Below, in pieces: positions 6,993-15,458 of a stretch of 64,000 bases of DNA; position 1 is the first letter of the stretch; each line of letters begins with the position of its first letter. Location: the NCBI GenBank assembly GCA_009684525.1, contig WKKR01000001.1, forward strand, positions 682,001 to 746,000, in the 5' to 3' direction. The notes beneath the pieces are model-generated. The model saw nothing but the letters and a program-made list of their open reading frames with translations. It made no database searches and was not told the DNA's origin. The position numbers were made by a program, and so were the translations under genes. Origin of the DNA: Geobacter sp. (GTDB lineage: Bacteria; Desulfobacterota; Desulfuromonadia; Geobacterales; DSM-12255).

Positions 6993-9404
6993 ATGGATGC
7001 AACGGATCATAACTCACCCGGTTGGCCGGGTATCCCGGCGCGCTGGACCTCCAGCGCCAAGTCGGGAGTGGGCGCTTCTCTTGGTGATAAAAGCCGTGTC
7101 TGGTTCACCTTGAGCCACGGGATATTCAACGAGATCTACTATCCGCGGATTGACCAGGCCTGTGTGCGGGACATGGGATTGGTCGTTACGGACGGGGCAG
7201 GTTTCCTCTCCGAGGAAAAACGTGATGCAACGAGCGAGGTTCGCTGGATGGCCGAAGGCGTACCGGCCTACAGTCTGGTCAACACGTGCCGGCAGGGGCG
7301 CTATTGCATCGAAAAGAAGATTCTGGCCGATCCCCAAAGAGACGCCGTGTTGCAGCAAACCCGGTTCGTCGCCCGGGAAGGACAGATACGGGATTACCGG
7401 CTCCACGTGTTGCTTGCGCCGCACCTGGGGAATCATGGAGCCGGCAATACGGGCTGGGTTGGCGAGTATAAAGGCATGCCCATGTTGTTCGCCGAACGGG
7501 ACGGCAACGCCCTGGCTCTGGCCTCTTCCGTTCCCTGGCTCAAGCGCTCCGTGGGATTTGTGGGGTTCTCAGACGGCTGGCAAGATCTGTCTGCTCACCA
7601 GCAGATGACGTGGGATTACCAGCGGGCCGAAAACGGGAACATTGCCCTGACGGCAGAGGTTGACCTGGAAGCGGGTAATGGCGAATTTCTGCTGGCCCTG
7701 GGGTTTGGACGTAACGCCGCCGAAGCGGGGAACCGAGCCCGCGCCGCCCTCCAGGACGGCTTCAACGCTGCTCAATCGATGTATATTAAAGAATGGAACA
7801 GATGGCAAACGAAGCTGCTTCCCCTCGACAAGGACCGGACAAATGACCGGCAAAACTTTTACCGGGTCAGCACAACCGTTGTGCGCACGCACGAGTCTTT
7901 CCATTTTCCCGGTGGGATTATCGCCAGCCTTTCGATCCCATGGGGATTCAACAAGGGCGACAATGACCTGGGGGGCTATCATCTTGCCTGGCCACGCGAC
8001 CTGGTGGAGTCAGCGGGGGGGCTCCTGGCCGCCGGCGCCCAGGAAGAAGTTCGTCGCGTACTCTGCTATTTGCAGGCGACCCAGGAAGCGGACGGACACT
8101 GGGCTCAGAACATGTGGCTGGATGGTTCTCCCTACTGGAACGGCATCCAGATGGATGAAACCGCCCTGCCGGTCCTTCTCGTAGACTTGGCCAGGCGTGA
8201 AAGGGCGCTGGCCGAGAGCGATCTGGCCCGGTTCTGGCCGATGGTGCGTCAAGCCGCTGCCTACCTGATCTGCAACGGCCCGGTAAGCCCCCAGGACCGC
8301 TGGGAGGAAGATCCCGGGTATTCACCATTCACTGTCTCTGCTGAAATCGCCGCGCTCCTGGCAGCGGCAGACCTGGCCGAACTGCACCATGAACCAGCCA
8401 TTGCGACATACATGCGGGAAACCGCTGACGTGTGGAATGAATCCATCGACCGCTGGATGTATGTGACCGGTAACGACTGGTGTCGTGAGTTCAAGGTTGA
8501 TGGCTATTATGTTCGTATTGCCCCGGTCAAGACAGGGGATGGCGTGTCACGCTTTCAAGAGAGTATTCCCGTCAAGAATGTCTCGCCTGCGGAGGCCAGC
8601 AACCTCGCCTGCCATCTGATAAGCCCCGACGCCCTGGCCCTGGTGCGTTTTGGACTGCGTACAGCAGAAGATCCGCGCATACTCGATACGGTCAAGATCA
8701 TTGATGCACTGCTCAAGGTTGAGACACCTCAGGGCCCCATCTGGCATCGCTACAACGGCGACGGCTACGGCGAACAGGAGGATGGCAAGCCATTCGACGG
8801 CACCGGGGTTGGCCGGGTATGGCCGCTGTTGACCGGTGAACGGGCCCACTTCGAACTGGCTGCAGACCGGGAAGGAGACGCACGGCGGCTGCAGACGGCT
8901 CTGGAATCCTTTGCCGGCGCGGAAGGGCTGTTTCCCGAGCAGGTTTGGGATGCGCCGGACCTTCCTGAGCGAGAGCTGTTTTTCGGACGACCGTCCGGTT
9001 CCGCCATGCCGCTTGTCTGGGCGCATGCCGAGTACCTGAAATTGCTTCGTTCACTGCATGATGGGCGGGTCTTCGACCTGCCGCCACAAACCGTGCAACG
9101 TTACCTGGTGGACAAAACCGGATCGCCATACATGGTGTGGCGCTTCAACCACAAGATTCGCTCCCTCCCTGCCAGTAAAATACTTCGCATCGAGACATTA
9201 GCCCCTGCTGTCATTCACTGGAGTGACGACGATTGGAATACGGCACATGACGCCACCACGCTCGATACCGGATTGACCATTCATGTTGCAGATCTGCCAA
9301 CAAAATTGATCCAGGAGGGGAAACAGTTAAAATTCACCATCTATTGGACGGATGCAAATCACTGGGAAGGAGTTGACTTCGCGGTTACTGTTGATTCCAT
9401 ATAG
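6993..9404 (+). CDS. Glucoamylase / glucodextranase-like glycoside hydrolase family 15
   Basis: This 803-residue protein should release beta-D-glucose from alpha-1,4 (or alpha-1,6) glucan ends. The N-terminal ~270 residues form the beta-sandwich seen in bacterial glucodextranases and glucoamylases (GDKSRVWFTLSHGIFNEIYYPR). The (alpha/alpha)6 barrel follows with GGYHLAWPRDLVES, the acid-catalyst region RWEEDPGYSPFTVSAEIAAL, and the late PLVWAHAEYLKLL. No signal peptide is visible, so it probably acts on cytoplasmic glycogen-type glucans or trehalose-like sugars. AAAGGAG precedes the start and a strong terminator follows the stop. Exact linkage preference cannot be read from the sequence. Confidence 0.93.
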   Translation: MDATDHNSPGWPGIPARWTSSAKSGVGASLGDKSRVWFTLSHGIFNEIYYPRIDQACVRDMGLVVTDGAGFLSEEKRDATSEVRWMAEGVPAYSLVNTCRQGRYCIEKKILADPQRDAVLQQTRFVAREGQIRDYRLHVLLAPHLGNHGAGNTGWVGEYKGMPMLFAERDGNALALASSVPWLKRSVGFVGFSDGWQDLSAHQQMTWDYQRAENGNIALTAEVDLEAGNGEFLLALGFGRNAAEAGNRARAALQDGFNAAQSMYIKEWNRWQTKLLPLDKDRTNDRQNFYRVSTTVVRTHESFHFPGGIIASLSIPWGFNKGDNDLGGYHLAWPRDLVESAGGLLAAGAQEEVRRVLCYLQATQEADGHWAQNMWLDGSPYWNGIQMDETALPVLLVDLARRERALAESDLARFWPMVRQAAAYLICNGPVSPQDRWEEDPGYSPFTVSAEIAALLAAADLAELHHEPAIATYMRETADVWNESIDRWMYVTGNDWCREFKVDGYYVRIAPVKTGDGVSRFQESIPVKNVSPAEASNLACHLISPDALALVRFGLRTAEDPRILDTVKIIDALLKVETPQGPIWHRYNGDGYGEQEDGKPFDGTGVGRVWPLLTGERAHFELAADREGDARRLQTALESFAGAEGLFPEQVWDAPDLPERELFFGRPSGSAMPLVWAHAEYLKLLRSLHDGRVFDLPPQTVQRYLVDKTGSPYMVWRFNHKIRSLPASKILRIETLAPAVIHWSDDDWNTAHDATTLDTGLTIHVADLPTKLIQEGKQLKFTIYWTDANHWEGVDFAVTVDSI

Positions 9405-9408
9405 AGTA

Positions 9409-9445
9409 AATGGCCGATTTCACGATGAAATCGGCCATTGTTTTT
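9409..9445 (+). terminator. Strong rho-independent terminator after the glucoamylase gene
   Basis: A 14-bp perfect stem (AATGGCCGATTTCA / TGAAATCGGCCATT) with a 3-base loop is followed by G and TTTTT. It starts 5 bases after the stop codon. Confidence 0.95.
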
Positions 9446-9447
9446 AT

Positions 9448-9530
9448 TGGCGTCCCCGGAACCCGGCCCGGTCAAAGTGCGAGTTGGGACATCACTTTTT
9501 ATCAAATGTGAATATGTGAAGGGCGTCCCC
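9448..9530. repeat. Two GGCGTCCCC boxes flanking a gene scrap
   Basis: TGGCGTCCCC at 9448-9457 and GGGCGTCCCC at 9521-9530 share their core with the 3' end of tRNA-Arg (TGGCGTCCCC, 11457-11466). They bracket a short noncoding stretch immediately before the phosphofructokinase scrap. They may be mobile-repeat or recombination scars. Confidence 0.35.
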
Positions 9531-9534
9531 AAAG

Positions 9535-9630
9535 GTTCTCGCCATCAAGGAACATTTCAATCGAATCAATCAGGAGATAAACCTGAAATACATTGATCCG
9601 AGCTATGTCATCCGGAGTCAACCGGCCAAA
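9535..9630 (+). pseudogene. Fragment of a 6-phosphofructokinase gene
   Basis: Translating from 9535 gives about 32 residues including EINLKYIDPSYVIRSQPA. The YIDPSYxIRS core is highly characteristic of the C-terminal third of plant-type / long bacterial 6-phosphofructokinases. Nothing upstream or downstream in any frame continues the enzyme: the left edge is a GGCGTCCCC box and the right side drifts out of similarity after base ~9630. No start codon is available. It is a non-functional scrap, probably left by a deletion or a mobile-repeat insertion. Confidence 0.7.
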
Positions 9631-9700
9631 GATTGGCCGCCTTTTGAATGTAATCTTGTCATCTTGGAAGCTAGACCCCGCGCCTTTTTGCCTCAATTAC

Positions 9701-10291
9701 CTACTTTCTCCAAATGGGCTTGCCAGGACCCATTGACCCAGGAAACTGCCAGCCCATATTGGTAACCGTATTGATTACGGAGCACGCGATCTCCGCCGTG
9801 TGACGCTGGACTTGGTCAAGGTAGGCGCAATCCATGGCGGTTTCGAATACTTCCTTCTGCCTGTTCACAAAGAACGGCACAGAAGCTCCCTGCGAATCTG
9901 GCAACCTCCACGAACCGTGGCAGAGGATGTTCCGCATCGAGGCCGCCTTCTTCAAGTCACTCAGGAGATCAGATAGGTTTGTGATTGCTTCATCTGGGTA
10001 GTCGCGGACCGCCTTGCCAAACGAATCGATGAGCCCACCCAACGGATCGGTGAGGGCGCGCTCAAGCTTGGGTAGCCACTGCTCGAACGCCTCATCGATT
10101 TCCGACTGGTTGTATGGACGCGTGGCAGTGAAAGCAAAGATCGCCTTCGCCAGCACTTCCTCCAGAAACCCGAATGTTGCAACGGCGCGGCCCAAGTGCG
10201 CCCAGAAGGTTTCCTCATGCCTGTGGGTCGGGAACTGCTTGGGTAAGCGCGCCGTGTCGATGATGTGCCCGCGCGACGTTTCTTCGGTCAT
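9701..10291 (-). CDS. HEPN-like protein of unknown function
   Basis: This 196-residue soluble, mostly helical protein was not recognised as a named family. The segment MRNILCHGSW contains an R-x4-H motif (RNILCH) of the sort that forms the active site in HEPN RNases, and the helices before it (LEEVLAKAIFAFTA..., LSDLLSDLKKAASM) fit that all-alpha fold. The start at 10291 has GGGGAG 6 bases upstream; a TTG one codon earlier is less likely. It stands alone between decayed sequences, with tandem repeats just upstream. HEPN domains are common in toxins and phage-defence nucleases, but that role is inference from one motif and location. Confidence 0.7.
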   Translation of the reverse strand: MTEETSRGHIIDTARLPKQFPTHRHEETFWAHLGRAVATFGFLEEVLAKAIFAFTATRPYNQSEIDEAFEQWLPKLERALTDPLGGLIDSFGKAVRDYPDEAITNLSDLLSDLKKAASMRNILCHGSWRLPDSQGASVPFFVNRQKEVFETAMDCAYLDQVQRHTAEIACSVINTVTNMGWQFPGSMGPGKPIWRK

Positions 10292-10302
10292 CAATTACTC
10301 CC

Positions 10303-10338
10303 CGCAAATTCGGGTGACACCGCAAATTCGGGTGACAC
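10303..10338. repeat. Tandem 18-bp direct repeat
   Basis: CGCAAATTCGGGTGACAC occurs twice in a row (10303-10320, 10321-10338), followed by CTTACTTAATTCC. The AATTCGGGTGACACC...TTAATTC pattern resembles repeats that flank REP-associated tyrosine transposase copies in related genomes (recalled, not searched). It sits between the HEPN-like gene and the broken regulator. Confidence 0.6.
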
Positions 10339-10352
10339 CTTACTTAATTCCC

Positions 10353-10553
10353 TCACGCCGCCAGCCGCAAGGTCGCATCGATCTCGTCCCAGGGCACGAA
10401 GTACCGGCTCTCCTCGTCTTTTTAGACCAGTCCCAGCCGCTCCAGGGTTTTCACGTCGTCGAAGACGTTGCGGTACTGCCGGTGAAGCTTCTTTGCCAGG
10501 GCGTTGATGCTGACATGCCCCATCGCGTGCAGTGTGTTGAGGGGTTTTCTCAT
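10353..10553 (-). pseudogene. Broken helix-turn-helix regulator (nonsense codon)
   Basis: From ATG 10553, overlapping the preceding HEPN stop as ATGA, the frame gives HVSINALAKKLHRQYRNVF and LERLGLV, then TAA (10424-10422), then continues in frame with KDEESRYFVPWDEI and ends at TGA 10353. Together the halves look like a small winged-helix DNA-binding protein of the HVO_A0114-like type that commonly pairs with small toxin genes. The single TAA at codon 44 removes the C-terminal 22 residues. Without it the 66-residue frame is clean, so this is a recent nonsense mutation (or a sequencing error). Confidence 0.7.
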
Positions 10554-10966
10554 TCGCCAGTTGATTGGTTCTCTTGCCGAAATGCGCTCAAAACCTGCTC
10601 GACATGGGCCACAAGACCGGCAACCTTTTCAAGCACTTCATCCCGTTCAGGAAAACCACAATCGTCTCCTGCATCGTCATATCTGAAATGAACGGCAAAT
10701 ATGGTCAAGTCAGGAAGATCAGAAAAATCGGTGCAATCTGCTGCAAGGTCTTTCAAGATATCCAGTAGCAAACCGAGATCATGAGTAATGCCGTAACTTG
10801 CTCCCAGGACGGAAATCCAGGCTTTCAGCGCTTTTTCGGCTGCTTACTGGGCATGAAAGCCAAAGATTTCATAGGCAAAGATTTCCGCGTCCAGCATTCC
10901 GCCAAGCGCCTTCAAGTCACGACGGGCAATGGCAAGCATCTGCCGCGCATGGTCAAGGTCGGACAT
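10550..10966 (-). pseudogene. HEPN-domain protein of a HEPN-MNT module, interrupted by a stop
   Basis: Starting at ATG 10966, the frame reads 40 residues ending FGFHAQ, then TAA at 10846-10844, then AAEKALKAWISVLG, GITHDLGLLLDIL, FAVHFRYDD and EVLEKVAGLVAHVEQ to the stop at 10550. The HAQ-(Q)-AAEKALKAW region is the conserved core of HEPN proteins of the PF05168 type, where the interrupted position is normally Gln; CAA to TAA is a one-base change. The gene overlaps the nucleotidyltransferase by 14 bases and the next regulator by 4, the usual layout of these toxin-antitoxin pairs. The intact part after the stop could start internally at 10771, but it would lack the first helices. Likely inactive. 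Confidence 0.8.
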
Positions 10967-11288
10967 ACAAATCCCTCCCTTCCCGCAATGCATGGGCCAC
11001 CACATGGTTCAGGGAATTGCGCCAGCGTTCAATCTCATCAATCGAGTAGACCAGAATGTCCTTGGCAACGCCGAAACCGGCAAGCGCCCTGTTGATACGG
11101 CCTGTCTCGCGGAAACGGCTTCTCCCTTCTCCAAACGGAGCATCTTCGATAACCAGCAGATCGACATCTGAACCTTCGTGAGCTTGACCACGGGCTATTG
11201 AGCCAAAAAGAATAATCCGCACGGGATTGACCTCCTTGACAATACATTCGGTCATCTGGTTGATAATGCTGTCGCTAATGGTAACCAT
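10953..11288 (-). CDS. Minimal nucleotidyltransferase (MNT) of a HEPN-MNT pair
   Basis: This is a 111-residue nucleotidyltransferase of the pol-beta superfamily. The signature ILFGSIARGQ ... GSDVDLLVIE carries the GS motif and the paired Asp residues (DVD) that bind metal, so the active site is intact. In characterised HEPN-MNT systems the MNT partner AMPylates or otherwise neutralises the HEPN RNase. ATG 11288 is chosen since GAGG precedes it; an ATG at 11339 would add a poorly conserved leader. Its HEPN partner directly downstream carries a nonsense codon, so the module is probably no longer a working toxin-antitoxin pair. Confidence 0.88.
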   Translation of the reverse strand: MVTISDSIINQMTECIVKEVNPVRIILFGSIARGQAHEGSDVDLLVIEDAPFGEGRSRFRETGRINRALAGFGVAKDILVYSIDEIERWRNSLNHVVAHALREGRDLYVRP

Positions 11289-11417
11289 AGTAACCTCGCA
11301 ATTTTCCGGGACATTCCCGTAAGCCAGGGCATTTTGCAAATATTATTACCGAGTGTCAATTACATTCCAGCAGCTCCCAAAGGAATTATGCAGAGAGCAA
11401 CGCTGAGCAACAAAAGA

Positions 11418-11449
11418 AAAGGCCACTTTCCCTATGAAAAGTGACCTTT
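11418..11449 (-). terminator. Terminator of tRNA-Arg
   Basis: The 12-bp stem AAAGGCCACTTT / AAAGTGACCTTT (one G-U pair) has an 8-base loop. Read on the minus strand it ends in CCTTTTCTTTT. It begins 8 bases past the tRNA 3' end. A diverged copy lies at 4933-4968. Confidence 0.85.
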
Positions 11450-11456
11450 TGAAAAA

Positions 11457-11533
11457 TGGCGTCCCCGAGACGATTCGAACGTCCGACCCTCTCCTTAGGA
11501 GGGAGATGCTCTATCCTGCTGAGCTACGGGGAC
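11457..11533 (-). tRNA. tRNA-Arg (anticodon CCT)
   Basis: On the minus strand the 77 bases fold into a full cloverleaf: acceptor GTCCCCG / CGGGGAC, D-arm GCTC...GAGC, anticodon stem TCTCC / GGAGA with loop CTCCTAA (anticodon CCT, reads AGG), T-arm with TTCGAAT, and encoded CCA. It lies 75 bases after apt with no clear terminator between them, so it might be partly read through from that operon. tRNA 3' ends are common integration sites, and the left side of this one is a decayed accessory region. Confidence 0.97.
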
Positions 11534-11608
11534 GTGAGGCTGTTATAACGCACTAGGCGTGTGAATGCAAGACCTGCGTAGCAAGGTCGCACATCTTGCC
11601 CTGACGGT

Positions 11609-12124
11609 TCAGAACTGCAACAGGGAAAAGACCTTCCCTTCAGGGAGCTTCTTCCTGCCATGGAGGAATTCCAGCTCAGCCATGAAGCAGCATTCCACCA
11701 GTTCCCCACCCAGGCTGCTCACCATGTCCACCACGGCGCCCATGGTGCCGCCGGTTGCCAGGAGGTCATCGGCAATGAGGATCCGCTCGCCGCGCGTAAT
11801 GGCGTCGGTGTGGATCTCCAGGGTATCGGTGCCATATTCCAGGTCGTAACTCTTCTTGAAGGTTTCCGAGGGGAGCTTGCCCGGCTTGCGGACCAGCACG
11901 ATGCCGGCACCGAGCTTATAGGCCAGGGCAGCACCGATCAGGAATCCACGGGCCTCGACACCGACTACCTTGTCGATCCGCTGGCCGATATAGCGGTGTG
12001 CCAGCAGGTCGATCATCCGCTGGTACGATTTGGCATCAGCCAAAAGGGTCGTGATGTCCTTGAAAATAATCCCCTTTTTAGGGAAATCAGGGATATCCCT
12101 GATGATGTTCTTCAATTCATCCAT
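11609..12124 (-). CDS. apt: Adenine phosphoribosyltransferase
   Basis: The enzyme converts adenine and PRPP to AMP (purine salvage, cytoplasm). The 171-residue length is typical. The N-terminal [21 protein letters not shown], the base-contact segment VVGVEARGF and the PRPP loop [14 protein letters not shown] are all clear and complete. ATG 12124 is chosen over 12145 because AAGGAG lies 8 bases before it. It is the last gene of the long minus-strand run, 28 bases behind rpoS. Confidence 0.97.
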   Translation of the reverse strand: MDELKNIIRDIPDFPKKGIIFKDITTLLADAKSYQRMIDLLAHRYIGQRIDKVVGVEARGFLIGAALAYKLGAGIVLVRKPGKLPSETFKKSYDLEYGTDTLEIHTDAITRGERILIADDLLATGGTMGAVVDMVSSLGGELVECCFMAELEFLHGRKKLPEGKVFSLLQF

Positions 12125-12152
12125 TGCAGACGCTCCTTGGGACATGGGTAGA

Positions 12153-13127
12153 TTACGGTAATTTGAGCTCAGTCGCCTCAGCCAGCTTGCGCAGCTTTTC
12201 CAAGGACTTTGCCTCGATCTGGCGGATACGCTCGCGGGTTACCCCGACACTGCGACCGATGGTGTCGAGGGTCTCGGGCTCTTTGTCGTCCAGCCCGAAA
12301 CGTTTTGTCAGTATGCTCTTTTCGTTCTCGGAGAGGGTCTCGAACCACTCCAGAACCAGGTGATGCTTGTTCTGGTCCTCCAGGAGGGTCGCCGGCGACA
12401 CGGTCGAGGTGTCCTCGATGGTGTCGATGAGGAAATAGTCGTTATTCTCCCCCATCGGCCGCTCGATGGAATAGGTCTTTTTCAAAAGGACCATCAGTCT
12501 CCGGACATAGGCGGAGTTTACCTCCATGGCCGCAGCCACTTCCTTTACCGACGGCTCACGGTTCATCTTCTGCATCAGTTCGCGGGTGAGTCGAAGCATC
12601 TTGTTGATGTCGTCGGAAACGTGAACCGGCAGCCTGATGGTGCGCGACTGGTTGACCAGGGCCCGCTCGATCGATTGCCTGATCCACCAGGTGGCATAGG
12701 TGGAAAAACGGCACTCCTTGGACAGCTTGAACCGCTCGACGGCCTTGATGAGCCCCATGTTTCCTTCCTCGATCAGATCGAGAAAGGGAAGTCCGCGATT
12801 GATATACCGTTTGGCGATCTTGACTACCAGCCGCAGGTTCGATTCGATCATCCGGTCACGGGCAGCCTTGTCCCCCCGCGAGATCCGTGCGGCAAGCTCT
12901 TTCTCTTCGTCGGCAGTAAGCAGCTTCGTTTTCTGGATCTCCCGGAGGTACAGCTTGATGGCATCGTCAAAATGCTCAACTTCCGGGACCTTGATCTCCT
13001 CTTCTTCTGCTTCTTCAGCTTCTTCTTCAGCCTCGAACTCTAGAGAGTCCGGCTCAGCATCAAGGAAGATCTCGGAGGGGCCGCTCGGCTCCTCCTCGAA
13101 ATCCTTGATCAGATCATCACTCGCCAT
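12153..13127 (-). CDS. rpoS: Stationary-phase/general stress sigma factor RpoS
   Basis: This is a 324-residue sigma-70 family factor without region 1.1 or a large non-conserved insert, so it is of RpoS size. A Glu-rich leader ([13 protein letters not shown], ~35-47) precedes region 1.2 ([17 protein letters not shown]). Region 2 has [21 protein letters not shown] and [18 protein letters not shown], region 3 has [13 protein letters not shown], and region 4 ends with [20 protein letters not shown], which binds the -35 element. The gene order surE-pcm-rpoS is the one seen in many proteobacteria, here without nlpD. It should direct stationary-phase and stress transcription. Confidence 0.93.
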   Translation of the reverse strand: MASDDLIKDFEEEPSGPSEIFLDAEPDSLEFEAEEEAEEAEEEEIKVPEVEHFDDAIKLYLREIQKTKLLTADEEKELAARISRGDKAARDRMIESNLRLVVKIAKRYINRGLPFLDLIEEGNMGLIKAVERFKLSKECRFSTYATWWIRQSIERALVNQSRTIRLPVHVSDDINKMLRLTRELMQKMNREPSVKEVAAAMEVNSAYVRRLMVLLKKTYSIERPMGENNDYFLIDTIEDTSTVSPATLLEDQNKHHLVLEWFETLSENEKSILTKRFGLDDKEPETLDTIGRSVGVTRERIRQIEAKSLEKLRKLAEATELKLP

Positions 13128-13151
13128 GGCACATTCTCCTGTGGTGCAGAA

Positions 13152-13799
13152 TCAATCGTCAATGCTCCAGCCGGACTTCCCGACCAGTTTTACGAATCGG
13201 CACCCCACAGACTGTTCTGTAATAAAACTATCGACTGTTCTGGTCACCCGTAACAGCACTTGTTCATATTGGTTCCCTACCGGTATCACCAGACGGCCTC
13301 CGATGGCAAGCTGTTTCAGCAGGGACTGCGGTATTTCCGGAGCGCCGGCGGTGACCATGATGGCGTCAAAAGGGGCCTCTTCCTCCCATCCTTCGCTGCC
13401 ATCGCCGATCTTCAGGCTTATGTTGAGCAGGCCAAGACTGTCGAGCACCTTGCGGGCACGCATGGCAAGGCTGCGAAAACGTTCCACCGTGTAGACGCGG
13501 TTGGCGAGCGTCGCAAGAATGGCAGCCTGATAGCCCGAACCGGTGCCGATTTCGAGAACCCTTTCCGACCCCGTGAGTTCCATGAGTTCGGTCATCAGAG
13601 CAACCATATACGGTTGGGAAATGGTCTGCTTATCGCCGATTGGCAAGGGGGAATCGCTGTAGGCCTGGGCAGCCATGGCCTCTTCGACAAAGAGGTGCCG
13701 GGGAACCTTCAGCATTGCGTCTATCACCCGTTTATCCTTGACCCCCCGGGCAACGAGTTGTGAGTCGACCATCCTCTTTCTGGCAATTTCAAAATTCAT
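13152..13799 (-). CDS. pcm: Protein-L-isoaspartate O-methyltransferase
   Basis: It repairs aged proteins by methylating isoaspartyl residues with S-adenosylmethionine. The 215 residues contain the substrate-site segment [19 protein letters not shown] and the SAM motif [16 protein letters not shown], followed by AYFRSL-like motif II ([11 protein letters not shown]). The start at 13799 gives the usual N terminus ([15 protein letters not shown]) with GGAG a little far upstream; the frame continues to 13886, but the extra 29 residues are hydrophobic and atypical. It lies between surE and rpoS, as in E. coli. Confidence 0.95.
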   Translation of the reverse strand: MNFEIARKRMVDSQLVARGVKDKRVIDAMLKVPRHLFVEEAMAAQAYSDSPLPIGDKQTISQPYMVALMTELMELTGSERVLEIGTGSGYQAAILATLANRVYTVERFRSLAMRARKVLDSLGLLNISLKIGDGSEGWEEEAPFDAIMVTAGAPEIPQSLLKQLAIGGRLVIPVGNQYEQVLLRVTRTVDSFITEQSVGCRFVKLVGKSGWSIDD

Positions 13800-13917
13800 C
13801 GGTTCGTCGGCTCCAATCGGGGGAAATATATAGCAGAAGCAGGGTAAAAAGTCCAGCATCCCACACAGAAGCGGTTGGAACGACATGCCTCTATCTGATT
13901 GATGATTTTGGTTGTCT

Positions 13918-14664
13918 TCAGCTCAGGTCCCACTTGGCCAGTGCCGACATGGAGGCATAGTTGGTCAGGTCAAGATGGAGAGGAGTGATGGAGACATGCC
14001 CGCGGGAGACGGCATGATAATCGCTGCCGGGGAGATCGTGGAATTTCAGATCCGCTGTGCCGATCCAGTAATAATTCCGCCCCCGGGGATCGACCTTGTC
14101 GACGATCATTCCGTCATAGCGACGCTTTCCCTGGCTGGTGATGAGCGGCGGCTGCACGGCGTCGGGAGTCAAGTCCGGGATATTGATATTCAGGAAGGTA
14201 TCGGCAGGCAGCCCCTGGCGGAGCACCTGCCGGGCGATCCGGAGCGCTACCTCGGCGGCAGCGGCATAATGAACACCGGGGCCGTCGGTGACCAGGGAGA
14301 CGGCCAGGGCGGGAATGCCCATGAGGGTTGCTTCCAGGGCCGCAGAGACCGTGCCCGAATAGGTGACATCGTCGCCAAGATTAGCGCCACGGTTGATCCC
14401 CGAAACCACCAGGTCTGGCTTGAAATCGAGCAGGCTGTGAATCCCCAGGTTCACACAATCGGTAGGGGTTCCATCCACGGCAAAACGCCCCACCCCCCTG
14501 GATTCGGCCCTGAGCGGATGGTGCAGGGTAAGGGCATGGCCGATGGCACTCCGCTCTCGGTCAGGGGCGACTACCGCCACCTCCCCCAGCTCAGCCATCG
14601 CCTCGGCCAGGGCCAGAAGACCTGCCGCATTGATACCGTCATCGTTGGTTACCAGAATTTTCAT
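13918..14664 (-). CDS. surE: 5'/3'-nucleotidase SurE
   Basis: This metal-dependent nucleoside monophosphatase acts in stationary-phase survival. The 248-residue length is normal. The metal site begins at once with [42 protein letters not shown] and [12 protein letters not shown] follow, giving all the conserved acidic and Asn/Ser ligands. It sits 71 bases after pdxJ and 118 before pcm in a conserved stress-survival group. Confidence 0.96.
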   Translation of the reverse strand: MKILVTNDDGINAAGLLALAEAMAELGEVAVVAPDRERSAIGHALTLHHPLRAESRGVGRFAVDGTPTDCVNLGIHSLLDFKPDLVVSGINRGANLGDDVTYSGTVSAALEATLMGIPALAVSLVTDGPGVHYAAAAEVALRIARQVLRQGLPADTFLNINIPDLTPDAVQPPLITSQGKRRYDGMIVDKVDPRGRNYYWIGTADLKFHDLPGSDYHAVSRGHVSITPLHLDLTNYASMSALAKWDLS

Positions 14665-14735
14665 TTTGACCAGTCCAGGATATCGTCCGTAACCCTCAGG
14701 GATAACTGCAACCCAACGAAAACCGCCCTGCCCTG

Positions 14736-15455
14736 TCAGGCATACTTGATCAGCTCGATCATATCGCGGACCGCACGATCAAGACCTACCAGCACGGCTC
14801 GGGAGATGATCGAATGCCCGATATTGAACTCCTCGATGCCTCCCAAGGCAGCGATCTTTTTGATGTTCGCGTAGTTGAGCCCGTGCCCGGCATTGATGCC
14901 CAGCCCGAGTTTCTGGGCGAGCTTGATGGCATTTTCTATCCGGACCAGCTCCTGATTTTCGGTTTTCGGGCTTTTAGCCTCGGCAAAACTGCCGGTGTGG
15001 ATCTCGATATAATCGGCGCCGCTTTTGCTCGCCGCCTTGACCTGGTCGGAGTCGGGATCGATGAACAGGCTCACCATGATGCCGCCATCGTGCAGCCGGT
15101 CCACTGCCTCTCCCACCTGTTCCAAGGCAAGGCGCACGTCCAGCCCACCTTCGGTCGTCAACTCCTGCCGTTTTTCCGGGACAAGGGTACAGATATCCGG
15201 TTTCACGGTCGAGGCGATGCCGATCATCTCCTGGGTGACCGCCATCTCCAGGTTGAGGCGCGTCTGTATGGTCTGGCGCAGGAGTTTCAGGTCCCGGTCC
15301 TGGATGTGGCGCCGGTCCTCGCGCAGATGGATGGTAATGCCGTCGGCACCGGCCAGTTCGGCCATGACCGCCGCCGCAACCGGATCAGGCTCCGCGCCAC
15401 CCCGTGCCTGGCGAATGGTAGCCACATGATCGATGTTCACTCCCAGACGAGCCAT
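14736..15455 (-). CDS. pdxJ: Pyridoxine 5'-phosphate synthase
   Basis: PdxJ condenses 1-deoxyxylulose 5-phosphate with aminoacetone phosphate in DXP-dependent vitamin B6 synthesis. This 239-residue TIM barrel begins with the family signature [17 protein letters not shown] and has [35 protein letters not shown] (catalytic Glu) and [10 protein letters not shown]. It starts 3 bases after the glmM stop, so the two are co-translated. No other pdx gene is in the window. Confidence 0.97.
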   Translation of the reverse strand: MARLGVNIDHVATIRQARGGAEPDPVAAAVMAELAGADGITIHLREDRRHIQDRDLKLLRQTIQTRLNLEMAVTQEMIGIASTVKPDICTLVPEKRQELTTEGGLDVRLALEQVGEAVDRLHDGGIMVSLFIDPDSDQVKAASKSGADYIEIHTGSFAEAKSPKTENQELVRIENAIKLAQKLGLGINAGHGLNYANIKKIAALGGIEEFNIGHSIISRAVLVGLDRAVRDMIELIKYA

Positions 15456-15458
15456 CCC

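Noticed and set aside
10353-10966. Stop-codon readthrough or recoding of TAA in the HEPN and HTH genes
   Set aside because: Other genes here use TAA and TGA as normal stops, and there is no readthrough context; two simple point mutations in a decaying module are more likely.
12360-13043. Plus-strand frame opposite rpoS
   Set aside because: Shadow of a strongly conserved sigma factor gene; no coding features of its own.
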